This document shows positions 45,601 to 54,534 of a stretch of DNA of 64,000 nt, in pieces; positions within the stretch are counted from its first letter, which is position 1; every line of letters starts with the position of its first letter. This DNA is from Bacteroidales bacterium. GTDB taxonomy: Bacteria > Bacteroidota > Bacteroidia > Bacteroidales > M50B96. The DNA is taken from NCBI GenBank assembly GCA_021740905.1, contig JAIOYV010000030.1, positions 1 through 64,000 on the forward strand. Direction: 5' to 3'. The notes under the pieces are model-generated. The model was given only the letters and a program-made list of their open reading frames with translations, did not search any database and was not told the origin of the DNA. Made by a program: the position numbers and the translations under genes.

Positions 45601-47629
45601 TACCACCAAAAGGATCGTAGTCGTTGCTCAATACATCAATAGCAACAGTATCCCCCTCCATCAAAACAATGGAATCGTTGTTGGCTATCGGGGGCTTATT
45701 AATGTGGAGTACATTGCTGGCCGCTTGCGACAGAATATATTTAGGTTCGTAAATAAAAGACGAGTTGTTATTGTTCAGGTTTTCCTGAAGAGCGACTACA
45801 TAATAGGCATTTTGTGAGGTGTCGAGCGAAAGGGGAACCGACCAAGTCGAGCCAACGTAATTAGAAGTGGTTGCAGCAAAATACCAGTTGCTTCCTTGAG
45901 GCTGGATATAAATCCATATCGGGGAGCCATTGCCTGTCCCTGTAAGAGTGAAGTTCTGGTTTACCAGGTTTACACTCTGCGTTGAGGGACCAATCCCAAA
46001 AGTGAAAGAATCGCTTAAGTTATTGAAATTTTGATACGTTCCATCTATCCTTATCCGGCCACCACCGCCATTTCCACCATCGTGAGAGATAGTGGTGTCT
46101 TGCTGGTCGCCAAGTCCTTTTGCGCCACCATTTACTTCGAAGGTATTGGTGCCGGTATGGTTAATCTTAGCCCCAATAATAATATTTCCGCCCGAGCCTC
46201 CGCCACCACCCGATGCGCCTTTCACGCCTACCGAGCTGGGGTATGGGACATAGCCATCGCCGCCATCGCCGCCATTGGCCGTAATTTTTCCAATGTTGGT
46301 TTGCTGATGGCTGTAGAGGGCAATTCCTCCACCTCCACCTCCACCGCTTCCGCCAGGGAACAAAGACCATACATTACCGGCTCCACCCCCTGAACCACCA
46401 CCAAAGGGGACAATAAAATTGTTGCCTGTGATGTTGCCCCCATTGCTGTTATAGTTGGCTTCGCCCCGTTCGCCTATTGTACCGTTTCCGCCACCGCCAC
46501 CGCCAAATGGCATTTGCAGACTATCCGGTGGAAGATTGATTTCTCCTCCAGCGCTACCTCCCCCAAACATACCCGGAAATGCGTCTGAATTATTTTCTGT
46601 AATTGTGTAAGCTTCGCCGTAAGCGCCACTATATCCAAGTGGGTGACCTGTGCCGCCGCCACCTCCCTGGTCGCAACGGCCCAACCCTCCGGGAATGCCA
46701 TTGATGCTGTAATTTCCACGAAGACTTTCGTAATTCGATTGGGGCGAATTGACAATTTTTCCTGTTGATTCACCCGATTGATTCCAAACAGTAAGAGAAT
46801 CATATGGCCCTGGAGTACAGCTATACCCTCCCGAGGTAAATCCATGTCCACCATCACCTTGTTTCGAGCCGGCTCCACCACCACCACCGCCGGGCGCAGC
46901 ATTTTTGAAACTGGCATCCAAATTAAGTATTGTGTTCGATCCAATGGTAATATTTCCTAGGCTGATTAAGGTGATAGGCAAATAGCCCTGGTTTCCTTCG
47001 AGGTTAGGGTCGCAATCCAAAGTCGATATAACATAATCCTGGCCGGTACCGGTAATACTAAAGCTTTCCAATATCATGGCACCTCGTGGTGACCGTTTCC
47101 CGGCACTACCCCCTCCTCCAATTGAGATGGAAGGTGTGGTTGAATTAATGGCCGGTTGGGGTTGCAAAATATAAAAAGTATCGATAAACTGTGTGACGCC
47201 TAGCACTTTCACTCCAATTGGTATTTTGAAAATACTATCTAATAATTCCCAGTCGTTGGAATTCGGATTTACATTTTCGTGGACAAAAATATGGGTCGAT
47301 ATCATTTGGCCTTCCCAGCTTACACAAATAGGACCAATGGTAACTTTTGAATAATCGTCAGGGTTGGTACAAACTACCCTGACAGCATCCGTTGAATTAT
47401 TTGCAAATAAAGGAGTAATCCCTGTGTAAAAATGGGCCACATTCGTATAGTACAAAGAATCTTCAGGCGACAAGCTCAAAGGAATGTATTTGCTGATAAT
47501 CTCGATCTTAGTGGCATAGCCCGGTGTGCCTATATCGGGCAACATATAGCTTTTGCCTTCGCTTATTTGCGCCAAACTTTCGACCGAAAATGCCAAAATA
47601 AGAATACCAAATACGATGAACTTCTTCAT
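42650..47629 (-). CDS. Large surface protein with cadherin-like repeats and type B T9SS domain
   Basis: A 1659-residue exported protein. After the signal peptide (MKKFIVFGILILAFSVESLAQ) comes a Gly-rich region (about 176-530) with repeated GGGGG patches, then roughly nine cadherin/Ig-like repeats of ~105 residues (about 640-1545) marked by VNDxP and by D-rich turns such as DVLSNDYDPFGG and DPNFVGVD. Residues ~1550-1659 are a gliding-motility-associated, CHU_C type B sorting domain (YFPNGFSPNGDGINDYFEIL, YNRWG, GTYYYYF). It is the likely substrate of the downstream PorP/SprF-like protein, similar to SprB-type adhesins. Aspartate-rich repeats suggest calcium binding. A TATTTTTG box lies upstream. 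Confidence 0.87.
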   Translation of the reverse strand: MKKFIVFGILILAFSVESLAQISEGKSYMLPDIGTPGYATKIEIISKYIPLSLSPEDSLYYTNVAHFYTGITPLFANNSTDAVRVVCTNPDDYSKVTIGPICVSWEGQMISTHIFVHENVNPNSNDWELLDSIFKIPIGVKVLGVTQFIDTFYILQPQPAINSTTPSISIGGGGSAGKRSPRGAMILESFSITGTGQDYVISTLDCDPNLEGNQGYLPITLISLGNITIGSNTILNLDASFKNAAPGGGGGGAGSKQGDGGHGFTSGGYSCTPGPYDSLTVWNQSGESTGKIVNSPQSNYESLRGNYSINGIPGGLGRCDQGGGGGTGHPLGYSGAYGEAYTITENNSDAFPGMFGGGSAGGEINLPPDSLQMPFGGGGGGNGTIGERGEANYNSNGGNITGNNFIVPFGGGSGGGAGNVWSLFPGGSGGGGGGGIALYSHQQTNIGKITANGGDGGDGYVPYPSSVGVKGASGGGGGSGGNIIIGAKINHTGTNTFEVNGGAKGLGDQQDTTISHDGGNGGGGRIRIDGTYQNFNNLSDSFTFGIGPSTQSVNLVNQNFTLTGTGNGSPIWIYIQPQGSNWYFAATTSNYVGSTWSVPLSLDTSQNAYYVVALQENLNNNNSSFIYEPKYILSQAASNVLHINKPPIANNDSIVLMEGDTVAIDVLSNDYDPFGGTLGTSILTNPVNGTAIVLPNNEVQYIPNNLFFGSDTIEVLICDGLSCDTSFIYITVIEHNDPPITQTDFVITGEDTQVTIYPLLNDYDPDPLDVLVLTNITNGPFHGTFLITSDSTIEYTPDPNFYGEDYLIYQVCNSLLYPCATDTVFITVNSINDVPVAFLPGTSTSTDEITTSTFEEEAVTFCFDFFDVDGDVVSISNLILPDPNGTVIGNDSLCITWLPDSNFVGLDTILVIFCDDNSNSLCDTVLLIIDVIPVNDQPVVLAPGTTTSIDEISISTPEDTPVTHCFEFFDIDGDTVSITGWNLPNPNGIVIDTLTDTICITYLPDPNFVGVDTIEVFYCDNNTPSLCDTFLLIIDVLPVNDGPLVFIPGTTTATDVLYTTTPEDSMLTYCFEFFDIEGNNVSISGWNLLVPNGIVVDTLSDTICITYMPYENFFGIDSIEVYFCDDNADPLCDTVLLIIDVTPVNDPPLILDPQTLNQADTIYEIATSSIPQIICIETQDADNDSVFIASIGFLQGLGNGSLTLISPGDTCFLYTSDTLFVGIDSVLVIVSDGTSTDTAIVVITVIPYNHAPMIYDHDGIVSDVLRDTTHEEQALEICLDMFDADGHIVSISQIYSVTGLAVVTDPDTSDNCFTYTPLPGTLGPDTVEVLICDNGTPQACTTIQVIIEVLEVNDAPNIIEVNGETAGDTLYFETPEDIPLLLCFDVEDEENQLLTFSTTSLSITGNGSLYPTPDLSDTCIFYSPNTGFNGVDTLIVYICDNGMPPLCDEILVIVNVIPVNDPPIASDILVKAYLNQSMEIDLTENVYDPDDALAAITFSIQDSSSNGFTENYNGIFEYTPNPDYLGNDTILYRICDDDSLCDEAYIFIIVDYDIYFPNGFSPNGDGINDYFEILGLENFKDAFDNPLPNKFEVYNRWGGLVFSVEGYKNDEPDKRWEGQSNSSLKRTVKGEKLPEGTYYYYFSISNSSVRKSSFIILKY

Positions 47630-47660
47630 AAAAAAACTTACATTAACCTATACTGCTACG

Positions 47661-47668
47661 CAAAAATA
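47661..47668 (-). promoter_or_regulatory. Putative -7 box TATTTTTG for the type B surface operon
   Basis: TAnnTTTG match on the minus strand about 32 bases before the ATG of the 1659-residue protein. Confidence 0.45.
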
Positions 47669-47798
47669 CAATTTAAGATACCTAAAATTGCAAATTTGTA
47701 CCATTTGCGTAAATGTTGTTACGGGGATACGGTTTTTTCTTTGAAAAGTTCTGAGTCTCGGATTTCGGATTTCGGGGGCCTCGGGGCTATGGTTTCTG

Positions 47799-47826
47799 GT
47801 AGAGACGCACGGCCGTGCGTCTCTAC
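47799..47826. repeat. Perfect 28-base palindrome near the end of hydE
   Basis: The 14-base arm GTAGAGACGCACGG is followed directly by its reverse complement. It lies 28 bases beyond the hydE stop. Highly repeated palindromes beginning GTAGAGACG are known in some bacterial genomes; here it may end transcription or be a mobile palindromic unit. Confidence 0.7.
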
Positions 47827-47853
47827 GGCTGTTGCCTGCCGACTATCTACTGT

Positions 47854-48963
47854 CTACTGCTGGCTGCCTACTGAGACCTGTTTCCTTCGCTCGAAAAAAT
47901 GCTTCGAGTCGCCCCAGTGGCCGTAGCCGATTTCATCACCAGCAAATTTAATGCGGGCTTCCAGACAGTTGCTGCATTCATCTGCCCCTTCGTCGATACA
48001 GGGTTTGTTTTCGTAAAGCAGATAATCGCCCCTGAAATCGGTCGGGGTAATATTGGGCATAATAATGTTGGCTCCCACTTTCAAAGCTTTTTCACGACCA
48101 ATGGGGTCGATGGCCTGCAGTGCCGTGGCTGCTGCAATGTTAATGTCCTTCATCATGATGCGAAGGATGGCAATCATTTTCAGGGCAAGGGTAAACCTGT
48201 CCTGTAGGGGTATTAGAAGATGGCGATGTTGATAGAGGGGAGTGTTTTCGTGTTCTATATAAGGCCCCATCCCAACCATGTCAACACTTAATTTTTTGAA
48301 AAACAACAAGTCGTCAGCCAAGTGTTCGCTGGTTTGAAAAGGTAGACCGATCATCACGCCTGTGCCCGTTTGATAGCCTACCCTTTGCAATTTATACAGA
48401 CATTCAAGGCGGGTATCGAAATCGTGTTTTGGGTTATTTGGGTGGATTTTATAATACAGTTCGGGGGTTGACGATTCGATGCGCAACAAATAGCGGTGTG
48501 CCCCACTATCGAACCACCGTTGGTAAGTCTTCTCGGTTTGTTCGCCCAGCGAAAGGGTGATGCCAAGTTCGCCGTTCGAGAGTTTTTTAATTTCTTTTAG
48601 AAGATGGTCAATCCGATCCACAAAAACAGGGCTATCAAGCTCCCCACCTTGTATCACCATCGAGCCATATTTGTTTTCGTGGGCAAAACGGGCTGCCTCA
48701 AGAATATCCTCATCGGTGATATTGTAACGATGGGCATTTTTGTTGCTCTTGCGAATGCCACAATAATAGCAATCTTTCGAGCAGATATTTGAGAACTCCA
48801 CCAATCCCCGGAAGTACACCTTGTTTCCGATAAATTGTTGTTTTACTTCGTGGGCCTTCTGAAAAAGCTTTTTCTTTCCCTCATCATCAGAATCAATCAA
48901 TGCAATCAAGTCGTCTCTTGAGAACTCTTCCTGAAGCAATATTTCGTCAATTGTTTTTGTCAT
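47854..48963 (-). CDS. hydE: [FeFe] hydrogenase maturase HydE (radical SAM)
   Basis: A 369-residue radical-SAM enzyme that takes part in making the diiron part of the hydrogenase H-cluster. The radical SAM motif CSKDCYYCG sits near the N-terminus; YRIESS-like, GVMIGLPFQT and MGPYIEHENTPL segments match the HydE/BioB-like barrel. A late CSNC motif (DECSNCLEARIKFAG) is also present. The start is ATG at 48961-48963, 22 bases after a TATTTTTG box; an upstream extension of 11 residues is unlikely. The last codons (about QVSVGSQQ) are formed by a dispersed CAGTAGGCAG-type repeat. HydF, HydG and the hydrogenase are not in the window. The adenosine-kinase-like gene lies upstream on the same strand. 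Confidence 0.88.
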   Translation of the reverse strand: MTKTIDEILLQEEFSRDDLIALIDSDDEGKKKLFQKAHEVKQQFIGNKVYFRGLVEFSNICSKDCYYCGIRKSNKNAHRYNITDEDILEAARFAHENKYGSMVIQGGELDSPVFVDRIDHLLKEIKKLSNGELGITLSLGEQTEKTYQRWFDSGAHRYLLRIESSTPELYYKIHPNNPKHDFDTRLECLYKLQRVGYQTGTGVMIGLPFQTSEHLADDLLFFKKLSVDMVGMGPYIEHENTPLYQHRHLLIPLQDRFTLALKMIAILRIMMKDINIAAATALQAIDPIGREKALKVGANIIMPNITPTDFRGDYLLYENKPCIDEGADECSNCLEARIKFAGDEIGYGHWGDSKHFFERRKQVSVGSQQ

Positions 48964-48984
48964 GCCTGCTTGTGTTTCGGGGAG

Positions 48985-48992
48985 CAAAAATA
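48985..48992 (-). promoter_or_regulatory. Putative -7 box TATTTTTG for hydE
   Basis: TAnnTTTG match on the minus strand, 21 bases before the hydE ATG. It supports the shorter hydE start. Confidence 0.45.
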
Positions 48993-49040
48993 CCACATGT
49001 AAAGGAGCTGGGAAATGATATTTGTGGGGTATAATTAGAC

Positions 49041-50021
49041 CTATCCCTCCACTTCGGCGACCATCCTCTTTATTTCGATCCAGGTTTCAGCCGTCATCTT
49101 TGCGCCCATCACCTCAATCACTTTTCCTGAGAGAATGGAGCCAATTGCACCACACTTCTCCATCGATAAATTCTTTGTGAGGCCATATAGAAAACCCGAA
49201 GCATAAAAATCGCCAGCACCAGTGGTGTCTTTTGCCGTAGCATGGATTACATCCGCTTTATATTGAATCCCATCTTTTTTAATGAAAGAACCCTTCGCCC
49301 CAACCTTGACAACAGCTATTTCGCACCCTTTGGCAATCTCATTGAGTGCTTCTTCCGGTTCCTTGCCTGTAAAAGCTTTGGCCTCTTCTTCGTTGGCAAA
49401 TATTATATCGACATATTCAATAGCAACCTTTTTTAGGAAATCAAGATTGGCCTCCACCACATTGTAACTGGCGAGGTCGAGGGAGATTTTAAGACCAGCC
49501 TTTTGGGCCAGTTTCATGGCTCGTTCCAACAATTCGTTATTGAAGACAAGGTAGCCTTCAATGTGCACAATATCGTATCCTTCAAAATCCTTTTCGCTTA
49601 GGTCGCTAGCCGATAACTCGACAGCTGCTCCAAGATAGGTAGCAAACGTGCGCTCCGAATCGGGACTTACCAAGGCCATTGCCACACCGGTCTCAGTTTC
49701 GGTTTTAAAAAGGATGGGCTGTATGTTATTGTTCCGCAGGTCTTTTTCGAAAAAGTCCCCGAAATCGTCCTTGCCCACTTTACCAATGTATCCACAAGTT
49801 GTCCCTAAGTTGGCCAGACCATTGATTGTATTTGCTGCCGATCCGCCCGAGGTGATGTCCTTTTTTAAATGGCCAGTGTTTGAATTTACATGTTCCGACT
49901 TGTCCTTGTCGACCAATTGCATGCTGCCTTTAGGGAGTTCGAATTCTGCTAAAAGAGTATCATTGTCGAGTTGTGTCATTATGTCAACCAACGCGTTGCC
50001 TATGCCGAGAATCTTTTTCAT
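49041..50021 (-). CDS. PfkB-family sugar kinase, adenosine-kinase-like
   Basis: A 326-residue ribokinase/PfkB protein. The signature I region is SGGSAANTINGLANLGTTCGY (split: SGGSAANTINGLANLG), and the catalytic-base/anion-hole motif is DTTGAGDFYASGFLYG near 270, with the Asp of GAGD as base. The N-terminus ILGIGNALVDI resembles adenosine kinase and the related Bacteroidota sugar kinases, so phosphorylation of adenosine to AMP is the leading idea; ribose or fructose derivatives remain possible. A TACCTTTG box lies 39 bases upstream. hydE follows after 77 bases. Confidence 0.83.
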   Translation of the reverse strand: MKKILGIGNALVDIMTQLDNDTLLAEFELPKGSMQLVDKDKSEHVNSNTGHLKKDITSGGSAANTINGLANLGTTCGYIGKVGKDDFGDFFEKDLRNNNIQPILFKTETETGVAMALVSPDSERTFATYLGAAVELSASDLSEKDFEGYDIVHIEGYLVFNNELLERAMKLAQKAGLKISLDLASYNVVEANLDFLKKVAIEYVDIIFANEEEAKAFTGKEPEEALNEIAKGCEIAVVKVGAKGSFIKKDGIQYKADVIHATAKDTTGAGDFYASGFLYGLTKNLSMEKCGAIGSILSGKVIEVMGAKMTAETWIEIKRMVAEVEG

Positions 50022-50060
50022 ATCTTAATGTCTTTTTTGAAACAATATTGAAATTTTGTG

Positions 50061-50068
50061 CAAAGGTA
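50061..50068 (-). promoter_or_regulatory. Putative -7 box TACCTTTG for the adenosine-kinase-like gene
   Basis: TAnnTTTG match on the minus strand, about 40 bases before the ATG. Confidence 0.5.
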
Positions 50069-50085
50069 TTTTAGATTAGACATTT

Positions 50086-52236
50086 TCATCGTTTTAAGAC
50101 TACTTTCTTTTGTGTAAGCTTATAGGCCTCCTCCAGAAACTCTACAAACTTTGGCCATTCAGACTTGTCTGCTTGATGAATTTTATATGCCTTTTTGGTA
50201 TCAAGCTTAATAAACCCCTCTTCAACTTTTGCTGTGCTTATGAATTCACCCATATTGTTTGAAACGTTTATATTGAATTCTTCCAAGCCTTCTACACTAT
50301 ATCCTTCAGGGATTTTCACATGGATATGATATAGGTATGATTTTGGGAAATCAATATTGATATTAGCGGTTCGTTCCATGTCTTCTTTATCCAGTTCTAT
50401 CTGGCTCCCTATCAAGCTTCCAAGATTAAGAATATAATTATTCCCAGCTTTGTGTGCAAATTCCTTGGCCGTAAACTCTTCGTTGTAAATAAGTTCTTTT
50501 GAATTTTCATATCGCCCATCTGATACCAGATCGAACTTGCTATACGATTCAACTTCAAATTGATCGTGGTGAGATTCTTTAAACATTTCAATTTTCTTCT
50601 GTTTCTTTTCGCGTTCTTCTGCTTTTTCTTGTTTACTCTTTTTCTCAGGTTTCTTTTTTTCAGCTTTGCCAATAGTTGGGGCATTCGCCATATAATCGAC
50701 ATTGAAAAGTGCCAATTCATTGTAACTGCCCTTCATGTTTCCTTTTACTTCGATATGGGATTTTACATTCACCAAATTAAAATCGTTATCGATGGAAAGA
50801 TCCATGGTTTGTTCGTACACATTGCTGTCGTGATCCGAAATAGGGATAGTGAATCGTGTAAAGTCAACTACTTCGGATTTGCTTTTGGGGTCATAATCAA
50901 ATTCTATTGCTTCCGCACCCATTAATTCAGAAGGGATAAAATCAGGGTTGGTGAAGTTTGAAAACGGGAAGTAATAGTTGTCGCCAACCTTTATTCCTGT
51001 TGTCGTTTCGTTTATAATCAACACATCGTCGAATGAGCCATAATCTCTGTCAACCACAATCACATATTTGTGTTTGATCTTTAATTTGGTAAGGATTTCG
51101 CTCAATGATAAAGTAAATACATGGGGGCTAATTTTAAACTCCGATCCGTCCATTCTTGCTTCTGCACCAAAAAAACCATCAAAGTTGCTATTCGTGAAAT
51201 AGTCCCTTAGTTCATAATATAATTCATCTGTTATTTTCTTTGCATCCTTCTTTCCTTTGTATCGTTTATAATCAATTGCTTTGACAAATTCATCGGTCTC
51301 CGCTGTTTTCATCAAAACACGGTCCTTAATTTCTTTTATGTCGATGGGGTCGTTGATCATTCCGTCCTCATTCACAAAAATTGGGGTTTCATCCCTAAAT
51401 CTTTTTGGCACATAATGAACCTGTAGCTTTATAGTTGGTTCTTCCAAATAAGGATATTTCCAGTATTCATCCTTTTGCTTTTCCCTGTCTTCATCCTCGA
51501 AAAGGTAAGTCCTGATATGTTCTTTCGAGTGGCCTTTTTCATTAATACCAGGGCCTCCTTCCACAATTTTTTTTGCACCATTGTAGGATCTAAAGTTCAC
51601 CTGATAAGTACGGCCAACATTGAAGAAATACTTTTGCTTAACAATGGGGTAGACCGCACTGAGTGTGTAAATTTGGGGAAAGAAAGAGTATGTGGTCCTA
51701 ACTCGATGATAACTTTCTGCCTTAAAGTAGTAGTCCAGGATATCTCCTTTTTCAAGATTTGGGATCGAAATCTTCTTATACATGGCGCTGCTGTTCATCA
51801 GATAGTAAACTGGCACTTCGCTCGGCGCGGCTGGCACTGCATCTTCAAGATCCAGCTCAATTTCCCTTCCATCGGGTTTGATTAATTTGATGCCGCTCTC
51901 TTGCGTGTTTGGAGGCAGCGAAAAGCTGAAATAGAACACTGCATATTTTTCGACCGCATAATTATCATTCAGAAGGATCCTCCTTCGGGCCACTTCGCGG
52001 TGAAACAAATAACCATTGAGCATCCGGAAATATTCATGTTTTATTTTCTGGCATAAGATCACGGCAGATTCATCCTTCCATTTTTCAGGGGCTTCTGTTA
52101 CCTGAAAATCGGGGTCATTGTCTCCAAAAACGCCGGTATCTTTATCTGGTGCCATTATGCTGCTTTCGTTCCCAAGCAATAAGAAAGAAAAAGACAGGAG
52201 CATTAGTAGTGTCAAAGTTGATTTTAAGTTTGTCAT
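50086..52236 (-). CDS. DUF3857 protein with a degenerate transglutaminase-like core
   Basis: A 716-residue exported protein with signal peptide MTNLKSTLTLLMLLSFSFLLL. The first ~250 residues look like the DUF3857 beta domain, followed by a region aligning with transglutaminase-like domains and a long C-terminal part containing a Lys/Glu-rich stretch (KKKPEKKSKQEKAEEREK). The catalytic Cys of the family aligns with His in SPHVFTLSLSEIL, and the usual His and Asp positions are not conserved either. It is probably non-catalytic. The start is the Met of the signal peptide, eight bases after the stop of the upstream paralogue; a further-upstream Met would overlap that gene by 70 bases. Confidence 0.7.
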   Translation of the reverse strand: MTNLKSTLTLLMLLSFSFLLLGNESSIMAPDKDTGVFGDNDPDFQVTEAPEKWKDESAVILCQKIKHEYFRMLNGYLFHREVARRRILLNDNYAVEKYAVFYFSFSLPPNTQESGIKLIKPDGREIELDLEDAVPAAPSEVPVYYLMNSSAMYKKISIPNLEKGDILDYYFKAESYHRVRTTYSFFPQIYTLSAVYPIVKQKYFFNVGRTYQVNFRSYNGAKKIVEGGPGINEKGHSKEHIRTYLFEDEDREKQKDEYWKYPYLEEPTIKLQVHYVPKRFRDETPIFVNEDGMINDPIDIKEIKDRVLMKTAETDEFVKAIDYKRYKGKKDAKKITDELYYELRDYFTNSNFDGFFGAEARMDGSEFKISPHVFTLSLSEILTKLKIKHKYVIVVDRDYGSFDDVLIINETTTGIKVGDNYYFPFSNFTNPDFIPSELMGAEAIEFDYDPKSKSEVVDFTRFTIPISDHDSNVYEQTMDLSIDNDFNLVNVKSHIEVKGNMKGSYNELALFNVDYMANAPTIGKAEKKKPEKKSKQEKAEEREKKQKKIEMFKESHHDQFEVESYSKFDLVSDGRYENSKELIYNEEFTAKEFAHKAGNNYILNLGSLIGSQIELDKEDMERTANINIDFPKSYLYHIHVKIPEGYSVEGLEEFNINVSNNMGEFISTAKVEEGFIKLDTKKAYKIHQADKSEWPKFVEFLEEAYKLTQKKVVLKR

Positions 52237-52244
52237 AGCAATTC

Positions 52245-54188
52245 TTATTTGTTCATTTTTATGATTATCTGATTGTTGTAAAATTGGTTTAACGAAGCAA
52301 TACTTTCGTTCCATGTTGCTATATTTTTAGCTTTAACCGAACCTTTTTTAATACATATTCTTTTGGTATACAGAATGCTACTCTTATCTTTTTCATATTC
52401 AAATTTCAAGAGAAATTTGTACTCGTCAGTCTCAAAGTTTATCGGTTCGGGCAAATAGTCAACAGAATAGGATGTGGGGATTTTTATAGTTGTTAACTTA
52501 TTAATATCAACTTTATAATGGAAGTCAAGGTCGTTTATTCTGGTTGAATCAACATCATAATGTGCAAAGGTTTTCTCAAAATCGGTATTCAAATAGATTT
52601 CTTTCGATAGAAAAGTAGCCTGGTTGCTCAATGCTATATTATATTCTAAAGTGATAGGGATGTTTCTGTTTTTTAGATCTGAGGTTGTAATATTTGAAAC
52701 AGATATGTTTTTGTCAGAGTTGCTTATCGTTTCCATCAAACCATCTTCGATATCAAGGGCTGGTGTGTTGGCCACCAAGTTGAACAATATGTTTTTCTCT
52801 TCCCCTTTGTATTTGCTCGTACCGGTTCCAATTAATTTATCATCGACTAATTCTAAATTCAATATTTCTTCGCGGGTATTATGGGTGCAATCAAATTCTG
52901 GGACTGTATCAATAATATATGACTCGCTATTTTCTATAAGAACATCCTGACCCTGTATCCTGTGGGCGTAATCTCCCAAAGCAATCCCGTTCTCGGTTGC
53001 ATCCAGAAAATAGGTTTCACCGTTATAATATAGCGTAGTTATCATGTGGTTGTCGACAATTAGCGATGGAATATCGTAGCTGTACGGTTTACTTCTGGTA
53101 CCGATCCATGTTAGACGGGCATCGAATCCGGCAAGCTTTAGCATTTCGCAAGTTAGGTTTGCCATCCCCTTGCAGTCGCCATATCGCTCGTGATAAACTT
53201 TCTGAACAGATGCAGGTTTAAATCCCATTATACCCTCCTCGTAGGCCAGGTATCGAATATTGTCCTGGATCCAATAAAAGATATTCTCGATCTTTTCTTC
53301 ATCCGATGTTGAGGTTTTTACGAGACTCTGCACCAGATCCTGCAATGTGTCGGATTTGTTGCCAATTTCTTTTACCAATGGGCTGTACCAATTGTATAAA
53401 TCATGGGTGCTGTTGAATAGCACCTGGGGTTTGCCATCGGCACTTTGACTTTTATGTAGTACCAATATATGGGGTAGTGAAAGAGCATAGCTCGAAACTA
53501 GCTTTTCATTCTTTATAGCTTGAATATCATTAAGCGTATAGGTAATTGTCTTATTGCCTTTTTTGTCGGTGGTTTCTGATTTTTGAATATCAAAGTTTTC
53601 AAAGTTTACTTCAATCAAATCAAGCTCCAGCCATTTTGGGATCTCAAACTCAATTGATTTTCTTCGTGTATTGTAGGCGGAGTGAAAATAGGCAGAGGTA
53701 AAGTATTTAACGTCGTAAAACTCCTTCGTATACTCATAAGTTCTTTTATCGCCAATGCTATCAAAATCCAGGGGGATATACATTACCATGTAATCGTCGT
53801 AAAAAATGCCAGCTGTTTTATATTTTTCACGCCATATTTTACAAGGGTACCTCCTTCCTTTATAATTATAATTATGTGCATCGTACGCATAAGATTCATC
53901 ATCGTACCAGACTTTCTTTATGTATACATTATCAAGCTCTTTCAGGCACAGTACAGTTTCTTCGGCATACATATAGGCCGACACGGTATTCTCACTCGAT
54001 TTGTACTTGTATGTATATCTTTCGTTTGATGAGATTGAATAGAAGGTTTTATCCGGATATTTTTTACTCAATTCATTGGTGGATGGGATACCGCCTCCAA
54101 TAACTTTATCCTCTTGGGCTGGGGAGCTAATTGAAAAATTCAATGTAGAGAATAGAATTAGAAAAGTGTAAAGTTTGTTTATTTCCAT
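52245..54188 (-). CDS. DUF3857 and transglutaminase-like exported protein
   Basis: A 647-residue protein with a signal peptide (MEINKLYTFLILFSTLNFSIS), DUF3857 in the first half and a transglutaminase-like core with intact residues: Cys in YGDCKGMANLTCEML, His in VDNHMITTLYY, Asp in YFLDATENG. A C-terminal beta region of about 170 residues follows. Family members are predicted periplasmic or surface cysteine-type enzymes of unknown substrate. It is translated just before its degenerate paralogue and the pair appears to be one operon. Confidence 0.8.
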   Translation of the reverse strand: MEINKLYTFLILFSTLNFSISSPAQEDKVIGGGIPSTNELSKKYPDKTFYSISSNERYTYKYKSSENTVSAYMYAEETVLCLKELDNVYIKKVWYDDESYAYDAHNYNYKGRRYPCKIWREKYKTAGIFYDDYMVMYIPLDFDSIGDKRTYEYTKEFYDVKYFTSAYFHSAYNTRRKSIEFEIPKWLELDLIEVNFENFDIQKSETTDKKGNKTITYTLNDIQAIKNEKLVSSYALSLPHILVLHKSQSADGKPQVLFNSTHDLYNWYSPLVKEIGNKSDTLQDLVQSLVKTSTSDEEKIENIFYWIQDNIRYLAYEEGIMGFKPASVQKVYHERYGDCKGMANLTCEMLKLAGFDARLTWIGTRSKPYSYDIPSLIVDNHMITTLYYNGETYFLDATENGIALGDYAHRIQGQDVLIENSESYIIDTVPEFDCTHNTREEILNLELVDDKLIGTGTSKYKGEEKNILFNLVANTPALDIEDGLMETISNSDKNISVSNITTSDLKNRNIPITLEYNIALSNQATFLSKEIYLNTDFEKTFAHYDVDSTRINDLDFHYKVDINKLTTIKIPTSYSVDYLPEPINFETDEYKFLLKFEYEKDKSSILYTKRICIKKGSVKAKNIATWNESIASLNQFYNNQIIIKMNK

Positions 54189-54534
54189 ATTTGAGTTAAT
54201 CCTGTTGGTTGATGCTTTTCTCCTCCCGCGAACATATCAAAAGATTGAATAATAAATATTTCAAAAAAGTTTGGAACTTGTGCTAATAGAGAGCACCTTT
54301 TAAATCATTGAACAAATTTACTGAGAATAATCAGATAGGCAATTATTTCAGGAAATATTCTAACATTTTATGGCATCTATCCCCGACTGGTGCACTATGA
54401 TTTACTATATATTAAAGGATATTGGTACCATGTCTCAAAGAAAAAGGCCATCTTCACAGACAGCCTTCCTACTAATTAAAAACTAAAACTATTGCAGCAG
54501 GGCAATCCTACTACTATGAAAACTATGATATCAT
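54189..54534. other. Intergenic region between the kor operon end and the DUF3857 pair
   Basis: No gene seen. The kor operon terminator lies within it (54441-54467). A degenerate TATGTTCG box at 54229-54236 on the minus strand may precede the DUF3857 genes. Confidence 0.4.
54441..54467 (-). terminator. Terminator of the kor/vor operon
   Basis: Read on the minus strand, AAGGC pairs with GCCTT and is followed by TTTCTTT. It lies 68 bases past the end of the gamma subunit gene. Confidence 0.7.
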
